Below are positions 36,900-48,154 of a stretch of 64,000 nucleotides of DNA, piece by piece (the stretch's first letter is position 1; every line of letters starts with the position of its first letter). The notes beneath the pieces are model-generated. The model did not search any database. It saw only the letters and a program-made list of their open reading frames with translations, and was not told the DNA's origin. Location of the stretch: contig JABCPU010000093.1 of NCBI GenBank assembly GCA_016800925.1, positions 62,001-126,000 of the forward strand, given 5' to 3'. Both the position numbers and the translations under genes were made by a program. The DNA is from Suillus spraguei. Lineage: Eukaryota; Basidiomycota; Agaricomycetes; Boletales; Suillaceae.

Positions 36900-39196
36900 T
36901 CAAATTTGGTATCTGTAGCACACAGAGCGATCGCCCAACCTGATTCTCTCTTCCTCGGTTTCTTCCTTTGCTTCCCCCTTTGACAATAAACGATCTCGTC
37001 TCCTGTTTTCCACATTCATCGTGACCCACAAATATGTGGTCATCATGATTGCGAACAGCAGATAACCGATGGCTATAAAATTGGGTTTGCGATACAGGTG
37101 ACTGTCCAGTGTGGGCCTGTAGATCAGACAGCCTGCAATCGCTCCGATATCGCCGACGCTAATTTGAAGGCCTACTGCAACTGCACGTTTAGCTTGACCA
37201 GAGACGTTCTCCCCAGGCCAACTGTGACATGGTATTAGCCATTGACACGAACACAACTGTGGTCATCGGAACAGACCTTAGAAGAAGCGAATTGCCCGTA
37301 TACACACCAGCTGTGTCAAATCAGCATGTATGAACGACAAAGCCTCGAATGATTTTCTGTGACTCACCCGCTGCGAGGTGTACTCCAAAGTATTGAATGC
37401 CGGCTGTTATATTTATGAACATATGTTGCGCCAGCGGCTGATCAAACGAGGCAACTTACGACTTGTGCAAGTGATAAGAATAATGTATCCTTGAGATTCA
37501 TGAGATAATTGAAATGCATGGCACAGATGCTCTCACCAATGATGGATACAATTGCAGCTCCTATGATGAAGGGTGCTCTTACATTCCACTTGGTTGAGAA
37601 ATATACTGTGGTCCATATTGAGAAGGTTGCGGCCACATTAGGGCTGACGGTCATCCTTATGGTGGGAACCTATATCAACATCGGATCAGGCTTTGAGATC
37701 GAAGAAACTTACAGTTGAGCCTGCCATGTCTCAAACCCAAGTCCTGCAATGATAGTAGGCTAGAGCAGGCAGTCAGGTACCGTCCATATTTCCCTTCAAT
37801 GAAAGACGTACTAGGAAAAAGCTGAGCGAGTACAGTACAAAAGAGAATCCATGAAAAAGGAATGCATATGCCCAGACTAAATGATCGCTAAATGCATCTC
37901 GGACGGACGACCATTTGAAAACTTGGTCAGTTCCTGCATCGGAGTCTGCTTGCAATCTTTCTAGCAGGCGTGTTTTTTCTGTTTCAGTTAACTGCAAAAG
38001 TTGACGTTTTGAGGGCTGAAATAGAACGAGAACACGCACGAATTTTGCCTCGTGAGACCAAGTGGGCACAATGAAATATGCGATGAGGGAAATAACCACT
38101 GTCAGTATTCCCTCAAGAATGAATATCCTTTTTGACGTTGGGTTAATGAGGTGATACATGGGAACGTGGACATACCATTGCCAACCCTTTCTTCCACCCA
38201 CACCATTCATCAGTCCAATGCAATATGCAAATATCCCTTCAGAAATTTAATCAAACTACAGTCATACCAAGAACATCTAGTATACCTCCAAATGCCCCCG
38301 CCAATGCCGCACCACCGAAGAAAATTGCAACTCGCCAACTCCGCTCACGTCTATACAAGTAGTCAAGCCCTGTATACATAAAAGTCTAGCATTGTACTTC
38401 TCACCTTAGATAATATACTGAAAAGACGTATATGACGCCGGGAAATAGGCCAGCTTCCGTGGCACCAAGTACTGACGACAGATAGGCGATCATCAGCAGA
38501 ACATCCATACACGAAAGACAACGTACGGAATCTGATTCCAAACAACGCGGCTTGGTTTTTGACAAGACCTTGTCCAATAGAGACGATACCCCAGACGAGA
38601 GTCAATGACGGGAGCCAGACTTGCGGATTACATTTCTTCAATCTGCACAGGGATGATAACAAGTCAGAATCCACTCTAGACCAGTATCGATGGGGGTATC
38701 ACATTATCTAGGGGAGATGATGTCAGCTGAAGGGGTGAATTCAAATTGCGGCACATACGTTGGCAGGGATCTCGAAAACAACATAACCAACAAAATATAT
38801 GGCTAAAGCTGTGTTATAACCAGCAGGAGATACGCCGAGATCCTATGAGCATCATAAAGATATCGCATGTCAGGCCTAGGCCTCGTATCACGAAAAACGT
38901 AAACCACCGCACTGTTATCATTCCATCGATTCTACGCGTGGTCTAGATCGTCAGCGTAAGAGTTGAGTACACATTAGTTCTGCTTACTTCGCATTCCCGA
39001 TGTTTGACCTTCAATGGACATTAGCTCAAAATGCAACTACTAATAATCAGACGGAGAACAAACCTATCCAGGAAACTAAGAGGTACAGCAGAGTGAAAAC
39101 AGGCAAAAGTCTGTGGTCAACCTTGCGTAAAAGTCTGCGATCCTCTACAGAAACCTGGTCCCCCTCAACCACGGAGTTCTTTTCGGAAACAAACAT
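36900..39196 (-). CDS. MFS transporter, allantoate permease (Dal5) type, with an apparent frameshift in exon 1
   Basis: Plasma-membrane anion:cation symporter of the major facilitator superfamily; the natural substrate may be a carboxylate, vitamin or allantoate-like compound. The start at 39196 gives MFVSEKNSVVEGDQVSVEDR, then LLRKVDHRLLPVFTLLYLL. The next expected family motif is SFLDRSNIGNAK. SNIGNAK is present after an intron (near 39005), but the end of exon 1 is one base short (TTAG at about 39077-39080 where TTAAG would fit), so the frame is lost. Downstream exons are good: YNTALAIYFVGYVVFEIPAN, LPSLTLVWGIVSIGQGLV, GWQWIFILEGILTVVISLIA, FLFHGFSFVLYSLSFF and GYLLFAIMMTTYLWVTMNVENRRRD. 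The stop is at 36900-36902. Located upstream of and on the same strand as the inverted-duplication arm carrying the intact flavoprotein gene. Confidence 0.85.
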
Positions 39197-39756
39197 GGTG
39201 AGGACCGAACAGAGGGTAGCGTTTCGCCCACCCGCACGAACTTATACATTGCAGAAACATACCATGACGCAACCGAGGAGCGCAATGGCGTATTGGAAAA
39301 GCTGTGATTAGGAGAACAAAAATATCACAAGTCATTTCCACGAATTCTACTCGGTCACACTATAACAGTCTACAGAGTTGAAACACATGGTTTTGGCACT
39401 ACCTGAGAGTGTCCGACTTCCACCGGGTAATTTCTTTGGTAAGTAGTTGGCGAGAATCTGCATTCGTGGGAATTTGATCGCTGTAATGGAAAAGGTATCA
39501 GGTACCCGTACAGGCTTATTTTGTGTAGGTTTGGGCGAAGCAGTGGCCCGGGATGGGGAAGGAAAACTCATGAACTTGACGCCTTCGTTTTGCTGGACAT
39601 GTGGTACCAGTTACTTCCAGGTGTTCAGGAACCGGTACCTTTTACCTCTTGCTTGTGAGGATATCACTTCGAGATTGTGCTATTTTTTCCTAACCATCTA
39701 GAGTACGATGAAGTCGACGGTCGTGACCCGGGAGCTTCTCGCTCGTCGAATCATTT
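39197..39756. other. Intergenic, MFS promoter to inverted-duplication arm B
   Basis: An open frame of 74 residues (39347-39571, minus) has no recognised family. No other support. Confidence 0.4.
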
Positions 39757-41830
39757 CGAGTCAGCACCGCCCTGCAAGCACCATGCAGCAATGCTGCAAG
39801 GACTCCGTGCACCTTCCAACCAATGTAGGTCTTCTATATCATTTGACCATCATTTTCGTCTCACTGTTCAGATGGTTGCCAATAAATGGAATGCTTGTTG
39901 GTTGGCTGCCACTCGTCTTGAGTTAATGAAGTGGTGTCTACATCTCGACCCTATGTTAACAACACCAGCGGTTCTGCAGTTCATCGGATCACTAGAAGGC
40001 ACGGTCGAATCCTGAATGTTTCCACCGCAGGTCCGCACCATTCGTATCATTGCGTTCGAACTTCAGGCGCGTTGCGCAATCGAATTTGTACCATTTCCTG
40101 GATTCCACTGACCAGTGAGGGCAGCACTTTTCCTTAGACTGGCAAGTCTACTGTTTCCGAGACATTGTCAATGTATCCGTGGTCTATTTCGTTTCCTTCA
40201 GCACAGCAACCGAGGCTGATTCTGAGCCACCCATCTGAGCATGTGCATGTGAAGGATCGAGCGCGTTATTTAGATTTTCTCCGACCAAACTATTTTTATC
40301 GGACTCTAACCATGCAAAACAGTAACTACCACAGACTTTGCTCTCCCAGCATGCAGGATGGGATCTGTCATCCGGCAGGTGTCACAGCATGTCGTTCAAC
40401 TCTAACTCTCAGTCCAGCCGAGAGTTGATAATATTCCTGCACCACACCCACCAGCTCGAAGTTTTATCTCACACACACCCACTACCACCTCCACTTTTGC
40501 ACTGCTTTCCTGCGCTTTACCTTCCCTACGCCACGATAAACTTTTTCTTCCATTTTTCTTTATGATTCTTCGTTGATAACATCTGTCCCACACCATTTCC
40601 CTTTCCTTGCAACTTTCTTACTACCTCTCGCAGTATCCTAACCTTTTTTTTCATCCGTTTTTACTAAGTAATGTCACCTCAGCCAGCCCCCTGGCACCCT
40701 CATCCCCCCTCGGGCCGTAATCAATCAAACCATAACTCCCGTACTTGACTGATTTCCCAGCGAGCTTGGCTGCCTGGTTCCCCGCCTTGCGTCCGAACAC
40801 AGCCCCAGCAGTCAGTCCGCTACCTCCAGGGTAGTTGTTATGAAACAAGCCTCCAACCATCTCCCCCGTGCAGAAAAGGCCTTTTATTGGCGCATCTGTC
40901 TCTTTCGACAGTACGCCAGCGGTATCCGGATCTATAGCGAGCCCACCGAAGGTAAAAGTGATACCGCACGTGACTTTTACCGCCAGGAAGGGTCCCTGAT
41001 CGATTGGCAGTGCCCAGTTTGACTTTGGAAGTTGCAGCGCTACTGTAGTAGACTGAGTCGAGAGTCCATCTTTGACCGTAGGGTCCCATCCAATGGTCGG
41101 GTGCTCAGCTCGATAATTTTGGACTGCCGCATTGTAATTGCGCACTGTCTTGAGAAAACACTCTTTGTCCTTGAGCCCTTTCTCAAGTAGCTTGTCTGCA
41201 AGCTCCTCTATGTTCCAAGCAAAGATCTTCTCGACAATCTCATCCCCATATTCCTCCTTCCGGAGAAATGGAACCATATCTGCACCCCACACTTGGAATG
41301 CACATCCTTCCGGTTGGAGAAGGATCTGTCGCCCAAACTTGGCATATGTGAAATTTCTGAAATCTTGCCCTTCATCGACGAAGCGTTGACCATAGATATT
41401 AACCATGATTCCCAGGGGGTAACCTGACTTCGTGAATTGATTGCTGAGCTCTCTATCGCCTGCGTCTGCTGGTGCATTCGCATCCCAACACGTGCTGTGA
41501 CACCCTGCCCAATCTCCAACAAGTTTTGCGCCAACTGCTTGGGCCATGGCAAAGCCATCACCCGTATTGAAAGGAGTACCCCTGACCTGCACGTTATCTC
41601 AGTTGTTAAATGCAAGATTTTTTGATAAATTGTCGCAACTTACGCGTGCCTTTTCCCATTCAGCGCCAAGATGTTTAGCCCGGAGCTCTGAGCTAGATTC
41701 ATAACCTCCTGCTGCCAGCACTACCGAAGAGGCTGAAAGATTCAATTCCTTGCCGTCCGTCTGAACCACAAGACCTGTTATTGTTCCTTTCTCAACTCTG
41801 AGCCTAACGGCAGGAGACTCAAACCAAATA
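39757..41830. repeat. Arm B of a long inverted duplication (partner 4694-6675)
   Basis: Diverged reverse complement of 4694-6675, covering the 3' two thirds of the flavoprotein gene and about 900 bp of its downstream DNA. Arm B retains the complete gene, because the gene continues beyond the arm to 42348. It is therefore probably the ancestral locus and arm A the derived partial copy. Confidence 0.85.
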
Positions 41831-42348
41831 TCCACTCCAGCCTTCTGTAATGCCTTCAAATGAGCCCTAATTAACCCCTTTCCACCACCCTCAGTACTGA
41901 GTGCCATACCACCCCAGAACTTCTGCCTCCCATTTACTTCGTATGCTTGGCGGTGGAACGACAGAATGAATGGAATATCTATTATCCGCGCGAGCCATTC
42001 CACTGCTTCTCTCGAGGATTCCACCATGGACTTCACTAGCTTAATGTCTGGCTTATCTTGCCCAAGGCGCTTAATATCTCCGATGAAGTCCTCGACAGTG
42101 TAGGGATCTATGTCAATCTTGGATGCCTGCTCTGGCGTGACATTGCGCACGATTGTGAGGAGATCTTGTAGTCCCCCATGAACTGTTCTATGTGCACCTG
42201 CTGTGAAGTAGCCGTTGCCGCCGACCCAATCGTGTGGGGCTTTCTCGACAATAAGGACAGAGGTACAACCTGCCTCAACAGCAGCAAGGGCTGCAGAGCA
42301 ACCTGCATGGCCGCTGCCGACCACGATGCAATCGTAATGTGTGGACAT
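40651..42348 (-). CDS. FAD-dependent tricarballylate dehydrogenase-like / fumarate reductase-type flavoprotein
   Basis: FAD_binding_2 family oxidoreductase. Exons 42348-41644 and 41586-40651 give 546 residues. The dinucleotide motif VVGSGHAG lies at residues 9-16, with the acidic strand end VLIVEKAP following. FWGGMALSTEGGGKGL and VVLAAGGYE are typical of the family. Exon 2 has TGDGFAMAQAVGAKLVG, NIYGQRFVDEGQDFRNF, ITFTFGGLAIDP, GLFCTGEMVGG and NYPGGSGLTAGAVFGRKAG, the usual C-terminal FAD-binding block. The layout resembles bacterial TcuA (tricarballylate to cis-aconitate), though the fungal substrate is unproven. The gene is intact, whereas the copy at 4694-5738 is not. Start is 132 bp from that of VMA6 on the other strand. 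Confidence 0.85.
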
Positions 42349-42480
42349 TCAGATGCATTTCAGATAGCCAAGCGGAACGAGCCGCTGCGACCAACGATCG
42401 TGGAAACAACCTGCCTCTTACGTCTCAAGTATCGGTTTGTGTCAAGTCGCGCAGTACTAAGTTCGTCACGAGTGATCATT
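42349..42480. promoter_or_regulatory. 132-bp divergent promoter, flavoprotein / VMA6
   Basis: The two ATG codons are 132 bp apart on opposite strands, so core promoter elements must overlap or lie in coding DNA. Confidence 0.55.
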
Positions 42481-43755
42481 ATGGAGGGTCTCTTTTTCAA
42501 CGTGAGCATGCACTATCGATACGTCCTCTCAAGCTAATCGAAACGCACCTCTAGGTGGACACCGGCTTCCTGGAAGGAATCGTCCGAGGCTACAAATCTG
42601 GCACACTCACTCAATCTCACTATGCTAGCTTAGCTCAGTGCGAGACATTGGAAGGTCAGGAAGGGAGGTAACATAAGCGACTCCTTGCTCACGCGCACTC
42701 GGCATAGATTTCAAAACGCAATTGTCCGCGACTGACTATGGAAACTTCCTCGCGAACGAACCATCCCCTCTGTCTACCGCAACTATAGCGGACAAGGCAA
42801 CACAGACTCTCGTGGACCAGTTCAACTTTATCCGCAGCAATTCCGTTGAGCCTCTGAGCAAGTTCTTGGATTACATCACGTGTGTAAAAATCAGTCATAT
42901 ATTCCTGCGCTCATAGTTTTTAGGTATGGGTACATGATTGACAATGTCGTCTTACTCATAACGGGCACACTCCACGAGAGGGATACGCACGAACTTCTCG
43001 AACGATGTCATCCACTTGGCATATTCGATACTATGCCTGCATTATGTGTGGCAACCAACGTGGAAGAGCTCTATCAGAGCGTATTGGTAGAAACGCCTCT
43101 AGGTATTTTTGTCCTGGCTCGGCTCTACCCCCAATACTAAATACCACAATCAGCGCCCTACTTCCGTGATTGCTTGTCTGCTGCTGATCTTGATGACATG
43201 AACATCGAAATCATCAGGAATACTGTCTACAAAGCGTACCTCGAAGACTTCTACAACTATGTCTCCACTATTGGTTCAACAACAGCGGATGTCATGCACA
43301 ACATTCTTGCCTTCGAAGCTGACAGACGAACGATAAACATCACCATCAATTCCTTTGACACGGAGCTCACCAAGGAGCAGCGTGCCAAGCTTTTCCCCGC
43401 CATTGGGCGATTGTTCCCCACAGGTAACAATGCCCTTGCCAAAGCGGATGACATAGACCAAGTCCGTCAAGTATGCGAGAACGTCAGTGAATATCGTTCA
43501 TTCTTCGACAATTCAGCATCAGCCCAGACCAACGGAGATCTTGGAGACTTTGGAGTAGCTGCACAGTTAGAAGATCGTTTCTTCCGCATGGAGGTGCACC
43601 TCAACAAGCTGGCTTTCCTGCAGCAATTCCAGTATGGCGTGTTCTATAGTTATGTGAAGCTGAAGGAACAGGAAATCCGGAACATCACATGGATAGCGGA
43701 GTGTATTGCGCAAGATGCAAGGGATAGGATACACGATTTCATACCGATATTCTGA
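42481..43755 (+). CDS. VMA6: V-type proton ATPase subunit d (Vma6)
   Basis: Subunit linking the Vo ring to the central stalk of the vacuolar proton pump. Exon 1 (42481-42501) encodes MEGLFFN, exon 2 (42555-42654) [20 protein letters not shown], exon 3 (42708-42879) [15 protein letters not shown], and the following exons from 42924 [37 protein letters not shown] and [20 protein letters not shown]. The C-terminal exon has [19 protein letters not shown] and [19 protein letters not shown], ending at HDFIPIF. All blocks follow the family without gaps, so the gene is intact. Confidence 0.95.
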
Positions 43756-43830
43756 TTGACACTGCCTATTCGTACACTTTCACCTAATATTCATTCCGAG
43801 TCATTTGAGTAGCATACGAATGTTGGTTGT

Positions 43831-45394
43831 TCAAGCATATCCACTTCTTCCAGGGACAATTCCGAATGCGGGGCCTCCCTTCGCGAACATCTTCCGCACA
43901 TCTTCAACAAGTTCTTTCGGCCGTTCAGTGGCAGCAAAATGGCCTCCCGATGTATGATGAGACTCGCTCACAACGTTGTTCAACCTACGCAACCACCTAC
44001 GATCTTATGTTAGCTTCGTGGCAGCAAAGCTGATCGACAGAACGCACGCTGAGGGTAAGAGTAGGAGCTCTTGTGGGAAATACGACGCTCCCATAGGAAT
44101 AGTGGGGTAACTGGTACGACCTAAATTGTAGAAATCGCCATGTACCTCGAAGTAAATGCGATGGGCAGCACCGGGCCCAGCACGGGAGAACCAGTATATG
44201 GAGATCCATGTCAGAGCTGTTTCAAGAGCAGTGAGTAGTATATTAAGAAGTGGCAGTGCTGCTACCTTCGTCATCAGTCCATTTGTAGTTGTCGGTCCAG
44301 ATGACCAGTTTTTCGTAAAACCAAGCAAGCAGAGCAACAGGGCTATCAGTAAAACTATAAGCGAGTGTCTGCGGGAAGGTGCTCTGCTCGACAAAGTAGC
44401 CGGATGATTTGTTGCGATACCACGCGGTACGCTCAAGTCCTGCCTTTTCTTCAGCAGAAAAAGGGGTCACCAAGTACGACAAGAAAGACAGGGGTGATTT
44501 CCAGTTCGGTGGGTCGGCCCTAATCGAAGATGAGGTGAGTTGATGGGTGAGTAGTGAGAAAATGATATATACATTGGAAAGTTGGTGTGCCACGCCTTGT
44601 GATGTTTTCCACCATACTTGGCGGCCATTCTTCGAGTGATCTGCGAGTATATTAATGATAAATCCTGCCTACTTGTGAAAGCTCACTCACGAGGAAACCC
44701 CAGTCGCCTCCTTGAGTCACTGTAAGAGAAATGAGCAAATCCATTGTAAGATATAATGGCAATTGCGATGTACCATACTCATTGTACCCGAGAGCGATCA
44801 TGAGTTTATGAGCTACCTAGATCACCAGTTAACATTTTGAGAGTTTAGGATGTGCGATGAACAATAACCACCTCAGCATATTGATCAAGAGCAAAACCTG
44901 GTTTGTGTGAACCCTCTGAAAAGCCGAATCCGGGCAAGCTAAGCGCTACAACATGGAAGCTAGGATGTTCAGGGGACGGCGCAGTCAAGAGGGGCAATAT
45001 TCCCCTGACTTCCAAGAAACTTCCAGGCCCTGAGCTAATGTCAGAAACTTGTCGATAAATGTAGATAAGACCTACATCCATGGCAAAACAACAGTGGAAT
45101 GGCGTCAACAGTTTTGCTCTTCTTGTGAACATAGTGAATGTTCAGTGCGCCGAAACCGTCCACGTCGATATCGCGGGTAAACATTGGCAGCTCTTGGTTT
45201 AATTCCTTTTCATATTTGCGCCAGTCGTACCCGTTTTTCCACCTCTCTACGAGCCGCTTCATATCCGCCAGAGGTGGGCCTTGCTTCCATCCGATGTCCT
45301 GAAGTTCGTTAGGGAAAGTGGCGAGCTCAAGTTTAGCACGAAGAATACTAAGTTTCTTGTCGGGGATGTTGATTTGAAAGGGAGTTTCAGACAT
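43831..45394 (-). CDS. Epoxide hydrolase (alpha/beta hydrolase with EHN domain), copy 1
   Basis: Hydrolyses epoxides to diols; physiological substrate unknown. The start at 45394 gives MSETPFQINIPDKKLSILRAKL. The N-terminal EHN domain contains MKRLVERWKNGYDWRKYEKEL. The oxyanion motif HGWPGSF is formed across an intron (about 45088 and 45032). LPGFGFSEG follows. The nucleophile Asp lies in TQGGDWGFL (about 44710). SGYFVEQSTFPQTLAYSFTDSP carries the lid tyrosine region. The C-terminus has GGHFAATERPKELVEDVRKM with the catalytic His and ends IVPGRSGYA at 43831. All catalytic elements are present. It is the intact member of a tandem pair with 48155-49690. Confidence 0.9.
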
Positions 45395-48154
45395 GGTGGT
45401 CGAAGTGCAAGTGACGGAATTACGTCCAGATGCATCTGTGGTTTTATAGGTGCTGCACAAAGAAGAACTAACCTTCTGTTTCTGTTCCGTCTGGTGGGAA
45501 AAGCCCATGCCAAGTCTATTCGAGACTTATCTCATCTTTGCAACTTCCATAAGACACCGTGCACCTTTCCTGGTCTATTAAGATAAGGGCCTTCAGTCGG
45601 CACTTATAGGATTAAAGCACTACTGCGAGTCGTGACGGGAATTTTTGTATATGATATTGGCAAGGTCGGCGCACAAGCGATAGAGCGGTATAGAGTTATT
45701 CGTGTGCAAATACGTCAGTCGAGAACCCTGCGAAAGAGTGCAAGTTCTAACTTTTTGGCAGAAATTGAAGGTAGTCGCATAAGCTCAAGGTCGCGTTCGA
45801 TTTATCATAAATGTGGAGTGTCTAGGGTGAAAAGTAGACGTGATTCGGATAATGCAATGGATTCTGTGGTATGTCCACAGATCATAATTGCAAATATGTA
45901 CTATAATCACCGTCGACTTTTTCAGAAATGTCGCCGTTGAAATCGTCGATGGAGACATTGAGCAGCGAATCGAGTCGAAGGCATGTATTTGCATCGTGCA
46001 GGATTTTAGGCAGGAATAAGAAGTGATTTGCGTCTTCAATGCCTGAGCCAAGGAGGTGGAACTTGGATCGACGTCAACTGGAAGCATCCCCGTCAATGTC
46101 ATAATGAGTCAAGGTGGAGTCCAATCGAGCGAATACTAGTGTTGCAAGAGAGAATATTTCCGTAGCGAGGTCGACGACAACCGATCTGCCATCCATGGAG
46201 AAATCATAGTATGCGGCGGTGATGGGCAAAGTAATAATAACTGGCATTGGCATCCAGAAAGCTGTCTCACTGAGGACCTGTTCGTACAGTTGTTGGTCCA
46301 GGCTAAGCAAAGGTCTGCATCTGTGACATTTCAGCGGTGTACGAAGTCCTGTTGCCTATTATAGATGGTCCTTGTAGTCGATCTTTCATCTTTGTTCTCG
46401 TCACCGTGCGGGGTCGAGGTCTTAATGTTGGCTTATCATTTCCTGATTTTCACGTCTTCATCAACTTCTTGGATTCTGGACCACTAGAGCCCCTTTGTTA
46501 TCAGCGATATTAATATTATGTGTGAAAACGTTCCTTCATGAAGTCCACAATATTGATGTCAATGATTGTCCACATCAACACATGATATCAAGGCTCCTAA
46601 GTTGGATTTATAACCGTGTTGATTCTGACAGTGAGTACGTGATTTTCATATCTTTGTCAAGTTCGTAGCTTCTGGACCAGGCTTCGTTGTTATCAACGAT
46701 ATTGTGTGTGAAAACACTCTTCCACAAACTCTCAAGTTCACAATGTCGATGACTACCTCAACGCGTGATACTGCCTAGGCTCGTCACGTTTGTTCTACGA
46801 TAATTTATACCATCCGCACCTCGGCGGTTTTTGCCAAGTTTTTATTGATGATCACAACCGACTCTCCCGGCCCGGGTCCTCTCACAGCAAATCTGTCCCA
46901 GCCTAGACTTTTGCTGTACGGGCGTTAATGAAAAAACTCTCAGACTGAGTTCGCTGGCAGCTGATGAAAGTTGATGAACTTTCACCACAACATACCTCGC
47001 GAGTAATGAAGAATCTAGTTTATCTATTCGTTGATAGTTAACCTGATACTGTCGTTTCTAATGCAGTGGACGAGGATAAACACCATAGCCCTTGCGACTC
47101 GCGTGAGGCAACTCGAGATAATCCCCTACCTTATGGATTATTCCATCAACAATCCTTTCGGATTCTTTGTTCCATCTGAAATGTGGCGCAGGTCTCCGTT
47201 GGAAGAACGATGTTATCAAGGTTCGTTAACTTCTTCCAAGTGATTCGTATTTGATCGTCCGATCTTATGTCATACTGTAAGTTCGCCTTCGTCAGTGTGT
47301 TTGAAAATATTATTCGAATCTCTCCCAGGAATTTTACAAATAGATCTTATTGATATTAGTATGGACGGTATGATGCTCATAAAATTTTGGTGACCGGCCA
47401 ATCCATACTTTCACAGTCAACAACAGTATATTTCTCAGAGTTTTTCCGAGATGCAGTACCATTTATTCTTGCGCCCTGTCTCGTCTGTTGATTGGATTGT
47501 GTATGTTGGACTTGTCCCCCGAGGTTCGAGCAACACGAGATAGACTCTGGCGTCGTATGAAATCATGTTGGCAGGGGTCTGTCCTGAATGTACTAGTGGA
47601 ATTCAGACAAGCACAGCAATGGTACAACCGCATTATTCAGGCAAGCACAGAATTGCAAGGCAGTGAAAGTGGCTATAGTGCCATCACTGGGACACGGACC
47701 TCTGTCCCAGGTCGATGTAAAGATGGCGTTCTTTTCAAAATAAGCTTCATCCATGTGCCAGAGCCTTCATTATGATTCGATCCAGATGGACTATCCCGCA
47801 CGGTTGGCTAGACAACGACGGTTCCAGGAGATGCCTATTCATGCTGTGCATAAACCCACGAGCTCAAGTCCTTCCCAATGAACTCATTACTATCAGCGCT
47901 TTTGCAAACTTCCTATTGTTTTAGACATGGACGTCGATGACAAACACAAGACGATAGATGAGGCTGAAGCTTAAGGCTTATGCCAACCGAGGAAACCTCT
48001 CAAGGCTAATGACAATGATAAGAGAGTCGCGAGCAAACCATGCTGATTGGATGGCATACTTGATTTTATACCGAAATTTAAATTACATTACCTATTTGTA
48101 CAATCTCACCAAATCACTGTTGAACACGAAGATACATATATGAATGCTGGTTGT
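45395..48154. other. 2.8-kb spacer between the epoxide hydrolase copies
   Basis: No supported intact gene. It contains a pair of diverged direct repeats (46444-46786). Just before 48155 there is a short AT-rich stretch (about 47990-48125) that loosely resembles the 3' end of VMA6 and its downstream DNA, as expected if the duplicated unit included that tail. Confidence 0.4.
46444..46786. repeat. Two diverged direct repeats, about 147 bp each, 196-bp period
   Basis: Copy 1 (46444-46591) and copy 2 (46640-46786) share TGATTTTCA, GCTTCTGGACCA-like, TTGTTATCA.CGATATT, TGTGTGAAAAC and a final GGCTC, in the same order. Diverged, with small indels. Confidence 0.6.

Noticed and set aside
46074..46310. 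Minus-strand hydrophobic open frame
   Set aside because: No known family and no neighbouring exons.
47488..47775. Plus-strand open frame
   Set aside because: No similarity recognised; lies in the spacer of the tandem duplication.
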